Shown here one piece after another: positions 1 to 11,909 of a DNA stretch of 53,486 nucleotides. The DNA is from Myxococcota bacterium (GTDB lineage: Bacteria; Myxococcota_A; Polyangia; HGW-17): assembly GCA_018817795.1 (NCBI GenBank), contig JAHITJ010000251.1, positions 1 through 53,486 of the forward strand, written 5' to 3'. The first letter of the stretch is position 1, and each line of letters begins with the position of its first letter. A program made the position numbers and the translations under genes. The notes under the pieces are model-generated. The model worked only from the letters and a program-made list of their open reading frames with translations. It had not been told where the DNA came from and made no database searches.

Positions 1-54
1 ATTATATTGAGATTTTTTACAACAGATTGAGGAGGCATTCAACACTGGGGGGCA

Positions 55-558
55 TCAGTCCACTGGCATTTGAAAAATCGGGTTGCGTTCAGACCGCTGC
101 GGAGGCAGCATAACCAATGTGTCTAACTTTCCAGAGCCATGCCACACCCATACGTCCATCAGCCACCTGACGTGCGAAGTGATCGGACGTTCCACCCAGT
201 CAGCACCATTGAAATGCAGGACAACGCCTTCGTCGCCGACGATCCAGATATCCTCCGGCGACGAGCCGTGAATGGCCTGAAAATCCACACCGTGGTGGCC
301 CAGATCGACCCACTCAACACGTGCACCATCCCAACGCAACACGGTGCCAAAGCGCCCAACGGCCCATACGATACCATGGCCATCTTCCCACACATCAAGC
401 AGTTCCTCTTTCGTTGGTGTGTGGATTTTGAGCCACGACCCACCCGGGATTTGGGCCACAGGGCCGGTCCCTGAGGACGTCGTCTGCCCACAGGCCGTTC
501 CCAGGGCCATCCAGGCAACCATCGTGTTGATTAAAAATATGTAGATTCGTGCTGGCCG
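55..558 (-). CDS. short exported YCF48/propeller-like lipoprotein, probably truncated
   Basis: The N-terminus has a hydrophobic stretch ending in a lipobox-like GTAC, so the product is probably a lipoprotein. The body has two to three blade-like repeats of the form W-x-VG-x-x-G-x-V-x-R/H-(W/F)-(D/N)-G (for example WAVGRFGTVLRWDG and WIVGDEGVVLHFNG), as in YCF48-like or Kelch-like beta-propellers. Such propellers normally need six or more blades, but here the frame stops after about 165 residues, in a tail that no longer resembles a blade. It may therefore be a 3'-truncated or decayed gene. The start at 558 is chosen because the signal sequence begins there; the frame stays open to 597 from a TTG, and no clear ribosome site decides between them. 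No specific function can be assigned. Confidence 0.5.
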   Translation of the reverse strand, partial: RPARIYIFLINTMVAWMALGTACGQTTSSGTGPVAQIPGGSWLKIHTPTKEELLDVWEDGHGIVWAVGRFGTVLRWDGARVEWVDLGHHGVDFQAIHGSSPEDIWIVGDEGVVLHFNGADWVERPITSHVRWLMDVWVWHGSGKLDTLVMLPPQRSERNPIFQMPVD

Positions 559-658
559 CATCACGGAAACGATAGCAGCCAGGTGGTGTACCGTCAACGA
601 ATGGAACGGCGAATTTGACTTGATGGAGCATCCGCAGTCCCAAAATGGGATGGGGGTT

Positions 659-2527
659 CTACTGGCCGCGGTAGGGGGCGGCCTTGAGGCCGGCTTTCTT
701 TTCGCGCTCGTAGACGGTGAGGATGACGCGCTCGCACTTCATCTTGGCGCGGACGTCGTCGGTGGACTGGGCGAGCTTCTTGACGAACTCCTCGTCGGTG
801 AAGCCTTCCAGGGAGCCCTCGAGCTGCATCTTCATTTCTTTGAATTTGGTTAAAATATAATTGTAATATTCGGCCGGATCATCCGTAGGTCCCGGGGGAA
901 GGATGATGTTGCCGGAGCTCTTCTTGTCACCGGCATCGGCCGGCTTTTCCACGGCCAAAGAGGTGGAGGCCGGAGCGGATTCGGATCCGGACACCGTTGG
1001 AATGGCTGGATTGGAGGGGCGGCCCGGCAGCGGCGGGGGCGCCGACGAGGGCAGGGGGGGCGCTGACGACAGGATCGGCTTGTCCGGCAGCACCGCGGGC
1101 ACCTTCTGGCCCGGCAGGTCGACATTCTTGACCTTGGGGTAGGTCAGAGGCTTGCCGGTCACCGGCGGGGGCGGCGGACCGCCGTCCTTGAGCGAGAGCC
1201 CGGCACCGCCACCCGAGGGGGCCGGTCCGCCGAGGATGTCACCGATGGACTTGTCGTGCAGCGAGGGGCCGCCCTGTCGCTCGGCGGTCTTCTCCAGGGC
1301 CTCGTTGATCGCGCGGGCCAGGGAGGAAAACCGGCCGTGGAACGCCTGGTCGTTGATCAGCAGCATGTCGCCCGAGGCGACCTCCTTGGTGTGCTTGATC
1401 AGGCGGCGCAGGGGCATGTCGCCCTCGAAAATGACGATGAGCATGCCCAGGATGAAGATGCCCACGCCCGCGAGCACGAGCATCGTCCAGGGGAAGCCCT
1501 TCATCAGTTCGCTCTGCGGGATGTGCTTGTCCATGAACGCGAAGCTGCCCAGGGGCGGCGGCAACTTCCAGGCCAGCGCATAGTAGACGCCGGTGTCGTC
1601 GGTGACGCCCGAGCCCGCCTTCTTGGCGCCGTCCTTCTTGGCGCCGTCCTTCTTGGCGTCGTCCTTCTTGGCGTCGTCCTTCTTCTCCTTGTCCGCGGCC
1701 GCCGGCGCCGGATTCGGATCGCCCTCGACCAGCGGATTGGTGACCTCGCCGCGCAACTGGCCCAGGATCACCTGGTATTCCTGTTTCTTGTCCACCAGCG
1801 TGGTGGACGGGGCAAAACCCTTCTCCGGATTGCGGATGTCTGCGGCGAACTTTTCGTAGTACGCGGGCACCTGCCCCCACACGTCATGCTTGTGGGTGGT
1901 GTATACCAGTTTATTGTTCATAAATATTGCAACTTCAACATCAAAGTCCTTGGTCTTGCCGTGACCCAGGGCGTCCTGGATGCCAGCGAGGAACTCCGTG
2001 TCGAACTTGCGCAGGACCACCAGCGCGCCGGCCACCCGCTTGTAGTCCTTGGACAGGATGGGCACCGCGAACACCTGCAGCAGGTGGTTGTCCAGAACCA
2101 TGGTGTTGTCGCTGTGGTAACCCTGGACGGCTTCCTTGAACGGCGTGAAGTTGGCGACCGTGGCGCGACCCTTGGCGGAGTTGGCCAGCACGGCGCCGGC
2201 CGGGTCCGTGACGATCACCTCCATCACGTTGAGGCGCTTGGCGAAGTCCTGCAGGACCGGAGTGAGCTTCTCCGTGTCCTTCTGGGTCTCGGCCGCCTCG
2301 ACGATGCGCTTGTCCAGCCGGATGCTGCCCAGCCGGTCCAGCATCTGGCGCGACTCGCGCGACAGTTCGGCGTCAAACGACACCTGGGCCATGTCCAGCA
2401 GCATGCCGTCGGCGCGGAAATTCTGCTTCAGGAAATACTCCGCCGGGCGGGTGGCGACGAGCAGGGCGCCCAGGGCCAGAACACCTGCGAATGTGACCAG
2501 AACCAGCCAGATCTTGGAAAAAAACAT
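659..2527 (-). CDS. MXAN_5187-like membrane protein with periplasmic sensor-like domain
   Basis: A 622-residue protein with a signal anchor (about 7-26), a periplasmic region of roughly 320 residues that looks CACHE-like, a second membrane helix (about 347-367), a short HAMP-like stretch (368-412), a long Pro/Gly/Ser-rich cytoplasmic linker (420-540) and a conserved C-terminal module (about 550-622) ending in LKAAPYRGQ. That last module resembles the C-terminal domain named after MXAN_5187 in myxobacteria (recognised from memory). There is no kinase, cyclase or methyl-accepting domain, so the output is unknown. Residues 282-303 are a Lys/Asp/Ala repeat from a 15-bp minisatellite. A GAGG ribosome site sits 7 bases before the ATG. 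The upstream gene on the same strand ends 10 bases away, suggesting a two-gene operon. Confidence 0.72.
   Translation of the reverse strand: MFFSKIWLVLVTFAGVLALGALLVATRPAEYFLKQNFRADGMLLDMAQVSFDAELSRESRQMLDRLGSIRLDKRIVEAAETQKDTEKLTPVLQDFAKRLNVMEVIVTDPAGAVLANSAKGRATVANFTPFKEAVQGYHSDNTMVLDNHLLQVFAVPILSKDYKRVAGALVVLRKFDTEFLAGIQDALGHGKTKDFDVEVAIFMNNKLVYTTHKHDVWGQVPAYYEKFAADIRNPEKGFAPSTTLVDKKQEYQVILGQLRGEVTNPLVEGDPNPAPAAADKEKKDDAKKDDAKKDGAKKDGAKKAGSGVTDDTGVYYALAWKLPPPLGSFAFMDKHIPQSELMKGFPWTMLVLAGVGIFILGMLIVIFEGDMPLRRLIKHTKEVASGDMLLINDQAFHGRFSSLARAINEALEKTAERQGGPSLHDKSIGDILGGPAPSGGGAGLSLKDGGPPPPPVTGKPLTYPKVKNVDLPGQKVPAVLPDKPILSSAPPLPSSAPPPLPGRPSNPAIPTVSGSESAPASTSLAVEKPADAGDKKSSGNIILPPGPTDDPAEYYNYILTKFKEMKMQLEGSLEGFTDEEFVKKLAQSTDDVRAKMKCERVILTVYEREKKAGLKAAPYRGQ
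1616..1685 (-). repeat. 15-bp in-frame minisatellite (KKDDA/KKDGA)
   Basis: Four to five copies of a 15-bp unit (plus-strand GTCCTTCTTGGCGCC and the variant ending GTC) lie within the MXAN_5187-like gene. They encode a highly charged Lys/Asp/Ala stretch between the periplasmic domain and the second membrane helix. Confidence 0.9.
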
Positions 2528-2537
2528 GGATGTGCCT

Positions 2538-3356
2538 CTAGAATTCTTCCGTGGAGAAGGGAAGGGTGATCTTCACTTCCAGCGGTTTCAGTTCGCCCTT
2601 GCCCTTTTCAGGGATCACGACTTCCTGGGTGAGCAACTCACGGTTGCGGTCCATGAAGGAGATCTGATACTTCCCGGCGGGCAGGGGAGGGAGCGAGAAC
2701 GTGCCGTCGTCGTTGACCAGTGTGAAGTGGTGCGAGCGAACGAACAGGACGCGCCCGATGGCCGACGGGGAACCCACCAGGCGCAGCGGATAGGACCAGA
2801 ACTTCAAGTTATTGTCCTTCGTCTCCTCGCCGCGGGGGTTGATCGCGATGACGCGGTCGCTGTCCGGTGCGAGGGTCTCGGGACCGACGGCGGTGCCGTT
2901 GATGACACGGCCCGGGGAGAAGAGTTTCACGTCCTTGTTGCCCCGGTTGACCGCATGGAAGTCCGCCTCGAAGTTCAGGACCCACATCTGGGGAATGAAC
3001 GAGCCGCCGCGGATAACCAGGGGGTCGATGGCCGTGCTCGTGGCGATGGGGTTGGGCGGGGGAGGCGCGGTGTTCCACGCTACGACGGCCAGCCGGTTCG
3101 ACAGGAACAGTTTGGGCGGCAGGATCACCAGGGGATCACGAAAACGGTGATAGGACTTCTCCTTGAGCTGCCGCAGGAAGGCGACGCGCTTTTCGGCCTC
3201 GGTGGTCGGAGGTGCCTCGGTAGCTTCCACGGTCCCGGTGATCGAAAAGGTGGGGATCTTCTTTACCGGCGGACGACGGCGGGCCATGGCCAGCGATACG
3301 GGGATGCAGACGAGAACCAGCAGGAGGAGGTTTTGCCATCGAAACATGGCCAGCAT
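2538..3356 (-). CDS. exported protein with carboxypeptidase-regulatory-like C-terminal domain
   Basis: A 272-residue secreted protein with a clear signal peptide (hydrophobic about 8-24, ending AMA followed by RRRPP). The C-terminal half has the pattern of a carboxypeptidase-regulatory-like or Ig-like beta-sandwich: DDGTFSLPPLPAGKYQISFMD followed by a strand rich in K and E. The middle (about 110-200) contains NRGNKDVKLFSPG, like the cupredoxin-like proteins in which this sandwich is often found, but I see no full His/Cys/Met copper set. It is probably a periplasmic or surface structural protein. It ends 10 bases before the MXAN_5187-like gene and is probably co-transcribed with it. Starts at 3356 and 3347 are both possible; neither has a strong ribosome site. 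Confidence 0.6.
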   Translation of the reverse strand: MLAMFRWQNLLLLVLVCIPVSLAMARRRPPVKKIPTFSITGTVEATEAPPTTEAEKRVAFLRQLKEKSYHRFRDPLVILPPKLFLSNRLAVVAWNTAPPPPNPIATSTAIDPLVIRGGSFIPQMWVLNFEADFHAVNRGNKDVKLFSPGRVINGTAVGPETLAPDSDRVIAINPRGEETKDNNLKFWSYPLRLVGSPSAIGRVLFVRSHHFTLVNDDGTFSLPPLPAGKYQISFMDRNRELLTQEVVIPEKGKGELKPLEVKITLPFSTEEF

Positions 3357-5919
3357 TGTACCGAAACCCCATCTTCCGTCAACGATGGACTTGAGTTATC
3401 TATATGAAAACGAAATTTCCCGGGGATGATTTTTGGCGTTTCCTGTGTTAGAGCGGAGGTCATGTGCAAGCATATTCTACTCATTTCGCTGTTGTTACCG
3501 TCCCTTTTGGCCGGATGCAAGTCCGGTTCCTCCGACTCCAAAGCACCTGCCGCCCCGCCGGCCCCGCCGCCGCCGGCCCAGTTGGCCGCCACCGCCGGCT
3601 GGAAACTGGACATGGAGCAGTTCTCCCTGGTCTCGTCTGTCGGCGCGGACTGGGCCCACGTCGTCTCGTTTTCGGGCAATCATACCCAGTACCGGCCCGT
3701 GGACCAGTTGATGGTGGCCACCTCCGACGGCACGGTCCGCTGGAAAAAACGCCGCACCATGAAGGTGTATGGGGAAAACGTGCCGTGGAGCCTGCGCACG
3801 GCCGCCCTGGACACCAAGACCCTCTTCTACGAGACGCGCTACAAGTCCATTTATCACATGGCCGTGGCCGACGGCGCCTCGGACCGATCGCTGGGAAACG
3901 TGTTCCATTTCGCCCCCTGCGGCCAAAACCTCTTCGTGGGCGCGGCGGTGCCGTACCTGTGGAATCCGTCGGAGAAGAAGAACATCGACATCGCCGGTCT
4001 CAAGCCGCTGTTCGACGAGATCGACGTGCTCGTGTCTCCCAACTTCCCGGCCACCGCGCTGGGCCCTGACCGGGTGGCCTTCCGCACCCAGGACGGCGCG
4101 CTGCGGACCGTGTCGTGCTCCCAGCAGAAAGAACTGTGGCAATACGCCGATCCGCTGGACCGGAAGGACTGGTCCGTGGACCTGCCCCTGTCCGGAAACA
4201 CCGTGCTCGTGTCCACCCTGATGCCGCCCTTTCTTCCCCGCGCGGTCGTGCAGGGAATCCGCGAGGGCGAGCCCGTGGCGCTGCCGGGCAGCCTGCAGGC
4301 GCAGATGCCGGTGAGCCTGACGGGCAATATTGCCACATTCCTGAGCACAGAGGGGCTGAACATGGTGACCCTATCGGGTGTGGACACCACCACCGGCGAG
4401 ACCGCCTGGCACGTGGAGCTGCCCATCGTACCGTGCACCCGCTCGGAGTCGTTCCATGTGTGCCGCAACGGGAAGAACGTGTTCGCCATCGACCTGGCCA
4501 CCGGCAAGAAGACCCTCGACCAGGAGCTGGCCGTCACGCCGAGGTTCATCACCGCCCAGGGTGACTTCGTGGCTGCGGCCACCACCGACGACAAGTTCAC
4601 CGTCATGAACATGCGCGAGAACACGGTCGTCTGGACCGGCCCTATCACGATCAAGACCGCACCCGTCGAGCTGGTCCAGTTCGCCCTGGCCCGTCCCGAC
4701 CGGTTCGCGCTGGTCCTGCGCACCCTGTGGCCGGACCGCCCGCACCTGGAACGCCTGTACCTGCACTCGTTCGCCTTGGCCGAGCCCGAGAAGGCCCTGC
4801 AGGTGCAGTTGGGCAAACCCCAGGAGAGCCGCGTTCCGGCGCGCATCGGCACCGGTGAGCGCGAGTTGAACCTGCCCGTCTGGGTGCACGGCGGCGAACT
4901 GTACAGCGCCGTCGACGGCCTGTTCCAGACCCTCGACATCGCGCGGGGCACCTCCACCAACAGTTTCACGCTGCCGGGCAAGGGTCCGGTGTCGCTGCTG
5001 AAGGTCCGCCCGGACGGCTCGGCGCTCCTCGAGCGCGCCGACCTGCTCGTGCTCGTGAAGGCCCGGGGCGGCATCGCCTGGACCGCACCCCTCAAGGATC
5101 GGGAGATCCGCCAGGTGACCTCGGAGACCGTCGTCCTCGTGGAGCCGTACGCCCTGTCCGCCCTGTCGCTGACCGACGGAAAGCCCGTCGGATCGGGCGC
5201 CAGGGATCTGAAGTCCATGCCCTCGGTGCGGGCGGCCACCGCCTCCCGGATCTATTTCAACATGCCCGACGGCAACTATTTTCTCGAAAACAACGAGGTG
5301 AAAAAAGTCAAGGAATATCCGATGCTTTCGGTTCATCCTGCGGATCGTGACTGGCTGGTTTTCTCCAAAAACGAGAGCCCGCCGGGCAAGGGTTCCTGGG
5401 CGGCCGTGGACGCGGACTCGGGAAAGGTGCTCTGGCAGAAGCTCGTCACCCGGACGCCCGAGGTCGTGGGCGGCGCCAAGGACATCAGCGAGATCGAACC
5501 TCGGGAGGCCTCGTTCCATCCGGCCTCCTGGGTGCGCGCATCGGCCGAAGGCTTCTGGATCCCGGACCCCTCCCACCGCTGCCTGTACCTGATTAGACCC
5601 ACCGACGGACAGGTCACCTGGGTGCGCTGCGCCCAGCGCCTGGGCGGACCGCCCGTGTTCACCGCCGACGGCCAGTGGATGCTGCTGCCGGCGGCCGGTC
5701 CGTGGCACGAGGTGGGGCAGCCCATCCCCGATGGCACCGTCGTGGAGAAGAACCTCAGCCTCGTCGCCCTGCACCTGCGCGACCGCCACAGCCTCAGGCT
5801 CTACACGCCGCCGGAGAATTACTCCGTGGCCATGCCCGTGGCCTCACCGGAGGGTTCGCAGTTGATCGTCACCGTGTACGAAGAAAAATTCAAGAACCAG
5901 AAGTGCTTCCTGCAGTCGT

Positions 5920-8088
<2,169 letters not shown>

Positions 8089-8206
8089 ACACACCTCCAG
8101 AGCGGGCAGTATACGGTATTCCCGAAAACCCGGCCACAAATCTGAAACTACCGTTTGTCAAACCTGTTAATCGTGGTAAAAAAATGCCCAAAAGGGAGGT
8201 CGTTCC

Positions 8207-9448
8207 ATGAAACTGTCCTGCGTCATTTCCTTGCTGGTATTCGTATCCGGACTGGTCGCCTGCAACCCCGGCAGCAGCTCCAACCAGAACAACGGCTTCA
8301 ATTCCCAGACCAACAACACCAACAACACGACGCTGCCCGACGATCATGACGGCGACGGCGTCACCCCTGGCGGCGGTGACTGCGACGACAACAATCCCGA
8401 CGTCTATCCCGGCGCCCACGAGATCTGCGGCGACGGCATCGACAACAACTGTGACGGCTATCGCGACATCGAGGAGCCCGATCTGGACCAGGACGGCGTC
8501 ACCGTCTGCGAAGGCGACTGCAACGACTACGACAAGCGCATCTCCCCCACGAACATCGAGATGATGGGCGACGGCCTGGACAACAACTGCAACGGCGTGG
8601 TCGACGAGGCCGAGCACCTCTGTGACTGCGCCCGCGACGAGACCACGCTCCAGTTGACCAACGTCGGCCCCAACGCGTCCTTCGGCGACGCCCTGGGCCT
8701 GTGCAACACCGCCTGGCACGCCTCGCCGCTGCAGATCACCGGCGCCCAGTCGGCCGCCATCATCAGCTACGACCCCGACGGCACCACGCCCGGCGCCACC
8801 GGCTGGGGCGCGCTGCGGCCCATCGCCCCGCGCCAGGTCGATCCCGACGATCCGGTGCTGCCGGTGGGCTGCCAGATGATCGCGCTGTTCACGGGCGCCA
8901 TCCTTGACCCGGACCCGCAGGACGGATACAACTCCGACCTTGAACAGACCTGTGTGGATCCCGTGACCATGATCGCCAACGCCGAGAGCGACGACAACGA
9001 GGCCGAATGCCACGACATGACGCAGATCGTCCTGCGGCTGCGGGTGCCGGCCAACGCCGAGGGGCTCGCCTTCGACTTCCTCTTCCTGTCCACCGAGTAT
9101 CCGGAGTGGGTCGACTCGGAGTTCAACGACACGTTTTATGCGATGATGAAGGACGAGACCGCAGCCGGCCCGCGCAACAACATCTCGTTTGACACCAACA
9201 ACAAGGCCATCACGGTCAACAACGACTTCTTCTCCCCGGGGGCGCAGGACCTGACCGGCACCGGCTACCAGGGCTCTGATGCCTCCTCCACGCCCTGGCT
9301 GACCACCCGTGCCCCGGTGGAGCCCGGCTCCCTGATCGAAATCATTTTCTCGATCCACGACGAGGGCGACGGTGTTCTCGACTCCGCGGTCGTCATCGAC
9401 AACTTCCGCTGGGTCAAGAAGGTCGACGAGGTCATCACCATTCCGTAG
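8207..9448 (+). CDS. lipoprotein with MopE-type metal-binding repeats and choice-of-anchor-L-like region
   Basis: A 413-residue lipoprotein: signal peptide ending in lipobox LVAC, then an Asn/Ser/Thr-rich spacer. Two putative metal-binding motif repeats follow (about 45-130), with the typical DxDGDGxT...GDCDDNNPxxxPGAxExCGDGIDNNCDG pattern, whose Asp/Asn-rich loops are expected to bind calcium. The remaining about 280 residues (ITGAQSAAIISYDPDG, then LAFDFLFLSTEYPEWV and FNDTFYAMM) look like a choice-of-anchor-L-type beta-sandwich common in myxobacterial surface proteins. GGGAGG lies 8 bases before the ATG. It probably sits on the cell surface or in the periplasm as an adhesin-like or structural protein; no enzymatic motif is visible. 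The 3' end overlaps recO by 14 bases, tail to tail. Confidence 0.75.
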   Translation: MKLSCVISLLVFVSGLVACNPGSSSNQNNGFNSQTNNTNNTTLPDDHDGDGVTPGGGDCDDNNPDVYPGAHEICGDGIDNNCDGYRDIEEPDLDQDGVTVCEGDCNDYDKRISPTNIEMMGDGLDNNCNGVVDEAEHLCDCARDETTLQLTNVGPNASFGDALGLCNTAWHASPLQITGAQSAAIISYDPDGTTPGATGWGALRPIAPRQVDPDDPVLPVGCQMIALFTGAILDPDPQDGYNSDLEQTCVDPVTMIANAESDDNEAECHDMTQIVLRLRVPANAEGLAFDFLFLSTEYPEWVDSEFNDTFYAMMKDETAAGPRNNISFDTNNKAITVNNDFFSPGAQDLTGTGYQGSDASSTPWLTTRAPVEPGSLIEIIFSIHDEGDGVLDSAVVIDNFRWVKKVDEVITIP

Positions 9449-10292
9449 ATGACGAGAAGATGCTCCGGCACAGGCCGCGGGCGTACAGTTTCCGGTTCAA
9501 CACCTGAAAAATCCAGGGTTCCAGCAACGCCAGCAGCGCCGGCGTGTCCTCGGGCTCGGGCCCGGATCCCGTACCGTCCAGGATGTCGTTCCAGGCGGGA
9601 TTCCAGACCGGCATCGCGGGGCTTTGACCGCACGAGGGACACACGAGCCCGCCGGCGGCCTCCGAGAAGCCCCAGGAAGGCCCGGCAGCAGAACGCCCCC
9701 TGGACCCACCGGAAGGCTCTCCGTAAGCCCCGGACGGCTCTCTGGACCCGGGGAGATTGCCCGGTGAAGGTCGCCGGCCCGGCGAAGGTCGCCGGCAGAG
9801 GACACAGGCCCGCAACTCGGGAGCCACGCCGGCCGCGGTCAGCACGCTCCATTCGAAGGCGAACCAGTCCCGCCAGGACGGACTCCGGGGCTGGTCCAGG
9901 CGTACAAAGAAATCGTCAAGATGTTGAAACAATTCCGGTTCGGGCACCTCAGGCGGGCAGAACTCACGGACCAGCTCGGTGGCGTACTGTCCCACGACCA
10001 TACGCGATGGCCGGGAGGTCAGCACCGCCGCGGGCCGGGCGACGATCATCTCTTCGAGGGACCACAGGGACCCGGGGCGGGATGAACCCCGGCGCGACGG
10101 GGCGATCATGCCCTGGAAGAGAAGGCAGGGGGACAGCCCGGCCTGGAAGCGCCGCCGGCTCTTGCGTCCGGCCCGGGCGTACACATCGATCTTGCCCCGT
10201 TCGCGGGTCAGCAGCGACAGCACGAGGTCACTCTCGCCCGTGGTCACCCTGCGCACCACGAAGGCAGTCACCGCGAGATCGTTGGCGGCCAT
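9435..10292 (-). CDS. recO: DNA repair protein RecO with a low-complexity insert
   Basis: RecO anneals single strands and helps load RecA in the RecFOR recombination pathway. The N-terminal OB-fold is recognisable (AFVVRRVTTGESDLVLSLLTRERGKI, residues about 9-35), as are the helical middle and the zinc-binding CVLC...CPSC pairs. The family's usual short link between the two Cys pairs is expanded here by about 40 Pro/Gly/Ser/Arg-rich residues, partly encoded by a duplicated 18-bp unit. The start at 10292 lies 4 bases after the mgtE stop, so the two genes are probably co-transcribed. At 285 residues it is longer than the typical ~240-250, and the insert accounts for the difference. recF lies 13 kb away in the same window. 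Confidence 0.9.
   Translation of the reverse strand: MAANDLAVTAFVVRRVTTGESDLVLSLLTRERGKIDVYARAGRKSRRRFQAGLSPCLLFQGMIAPSRRGSSRPGSLWSLEEMIVARPAAVLTSRPSRMVVGQYATELVREFCPPEVPEPELFQHLDDFFVRLDQPRSPSWRDWFAFEWSVLTAAGVAPELRACVLCRRPSPGRRPSPGNLPGSREPSGAYGEPSGGSRGRSAAGPSWGFSEAAGGLVCPSCGQSPAMPVWNPAWNDILDGTGSGPEPEDTPALLALLEPWIFQVLNRKLYARGLCRSIFSSSTEW
9760..9795 (-). repeat. 18-bp tandem duplication inside recO
   Basis: Two near-identical 18-bp units (plus strand CCCGGTGAAGGTCGCCGG then CCCGGCGAAGGTCGCCGG) encode the RRPSPG-RRPSPG part of the RecO insert. They lie next to more degenerate GGAAGGCTCTC / GGACGGCTCTC copies at about 9710-9745. Confidence 0.85.
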
Positions 10293-10296
10293 GGGT

Positions 10297-11679
10297 TCAA
10301 GCCCAGGAGATCAGTAAAACGTACAGGAGAATGGTGAACACCTCGACCAGACCCGACAGGATCGAGCCGGCGGCGGAGGCGGGATCGAGGTTCATTCGCT
10401 TGAACACCAGGGGAAGGCAGGCGCCAACCACGCCGGCGAACAGCATGCTGAAGAACACAGTCAGCCCCACGAACATCGGAAACACCACCTGAATACCGGC
10501 CGAGCCGTTGCGCGTGAAGATGGGGATCATGGCGAAGCCGAACGCGAACAGGCCGAAGAGCAGGCCCAGCATCAGGCTCATCGCGGTCTCGCGGCGGAAC
10601 ACCTCGATGAAGTGGGCCCACTTCACGCGACCCAGCGCGATGCCCCGGACCATCAGGCTGCCCGACTGGTTCGCGATGGCCGAGGAAAGCACCAGCAGGA
10701 TCGGGATCATCAGCAGGAAAAAGATGTTGCGGCCGGACGCGTCGGTGAAGAACGGCCGGCGGAACGCCAGGATCAGGGACGAGGTCACGCCCGTCAGCAG
10801 CGGGAAGAAGATGCTCGTGAAGCGCGGCCGGAAACGCTCGGAGAACGAATCCTGGAAATACTCGATGTCCTGACCGGCACCGGACATCTTGAAGATGTCC
10901 TCGGTGGCTTCCTCGCGGATGACCTCAATGACATCGTCGACGGTGACGACACCCACCATCCGGTTGGTGTCATCAACCACGGGCACCGCCAGGAAACCGT
11001 AGCGCTGCACGATCTCGGCCACCTCCTCCTGATCCATGCTCACGGGCACCGAGATGACCTCCGGGGTCATCAGTTCGCGCAGCGTGGTGGAGGGCTTGCA
11101 GGTGACGAGCTGGCGCAGGGACACCACGCCGGAGAGCTTCTCGGCCGAATTGATCACATAGATGTAAAAGGTGATCGCGTAGTCCTCCGACGAGTTCTGC
11201 AGGAAATCGACGGCCTCCCCGGCGGTCGCCGTCTGCGGCAGCGCCAGAAACGACGGGTTCATGATACCGCCGGCGGTGGACGCGTCATAGGCCATCAACT
11301 CCTCGACGGCCTCCTGATCCTCGTCCTTGAACAGTTTGAGCAACTTCTCCTTGAGATCCTCATCGAGCTCCTCAAGCAGATCGGCGAGATCGTCGGAGTC
11401 CATGTTGTTAAGGATATGCACTGCGTCGGCGGGATCCTGGTTGGAGATCAACTCGACGGCCACCGGCAGGTCAATCTCCCCAAGCACCGCGGCCTTCACC
11501 TGGTCGTCTCCGCAGTTCTCGAAGAGCCGTTTGCGATCCACGGGTGTGAAATCCCTGAAAAAATAGGCGAGTTCGGCCGGGTGGCGCTTGGATAATATTT
11601 TTCTTAAGGGTCCATAGGCATCGCGATGTAGCAATTTATTGACGGTGTTGGCCAGCACCTGAAGTTTGGGATTCTGCAT
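10297..11679 (-). CDS. mgtE: magnesium transporter MgtE
   Basis: A 460-residue MgtE-family Mg2+ channel. The cytoplasmic N domain (helical superfamily, with DPADAVHILNNMDSDDLADLLEEL) is followed by two CBS domains (about 140-265, with GVVSLRQLV and GVVTVDDVIEVI). The C-terminal membrane domain has five predicted helices with family-typical segments including SSLILAF, NQSGSLMVRGIALG and GACLPLVFKRM. The frame is open to 11862, but the ATG at 11679 is preceded by GGAGG and starts directly with the N domain. Mg2+ binding between the N, CBS and pore domains gates the family; I see no M-box-like leader in the upstream 230 bases. recO follows after 4 bases. The first codons (about 11585-11645) form a striking run of AT-rich rare codons. 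Confidence 0.95.
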   Translation of the reverse strand: MQNPKLQVLANTVNKLLHRDAYGPLRKILSKRHPAELAYFFRDFTPVDRKRLFENCGDDQVKAAVLGEIDLPVAVELISNQDPADAVHILNNMDSDDLADLLEELDEDLKEKLLKLFKDEDQEAVEELMAYDASTAGGIMNPSFLALPQTATAGEAVDFLQNSSEDYAITFYIYVINSAEKLSGVVSLRQLVTCKPSTTLRELMTPEVISVPVSMDQEEVAEIVQRYGFLAVPVVDDTNRMVGVVTVDDVIEVIREEATEDIFKMSGAGQDIEYFQDSFSERFRPRFTSIFFPLLTGVTSSLILAFRRPFFTDASGRNIFFLLMIPILLVLSSAIANQSGSLMVRGIALGRVKWAHFIEVFRRETAMSLMLGLLFGLFAFGFAMIPIFTRNGSAGIQVVFPMFVGLTVFFSMLFAGVVGACLPLVFKRMNLDPASAAGSILSGLVEVFTILLYVLLISWA

Positions 11680-11840
11680 GGGCGCCTCCTCGCCCGGCCG
11701 GTTCAACCTCCTGCGTGGGCAAAAGTGAAACAGACGGGAAACCGGCGGCATTATATGCCTTTTTCCGGCCAGTTGAAATACGGGAATGCCTTTGGTGGTT
11801 TCCTTTTTGTGATATTTATGGAACGTCCTGCAAATGACGC

Positions 11841-11868
11841 TTGACGAGCCGCGTAAAAGCACTATTCT
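11841..11868 (+). promoter_or_regulatory. possible sigma-70-type promoter for the RodZ-like gene
   Basis: TTGACG, a 16-base spacer and TATTCT lie 42 bases upstream of the ATG at 11910, in the divergent mgtE / HTH-gene region. Spacing and hexamers are acceptable, but there is no further support. The rest of the 230-base gap shows no other recognisable element. Confidence 0.35.
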
Positions 11869-11909
11869 CTCGAAGTCCTTTCGCCTGTGCGAATGTGAGG
11901 TATTTCTGA

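Noticed and set aside
1256-2569. Open frame of 437 codons on the plus strand opposite the MXAN_5187-like gene
   Set aside because: Its composition is typical of an antisense reading of a GC-rich gene, and the minus-strand protein has clear membrane helices and a conserved C-terminal module.
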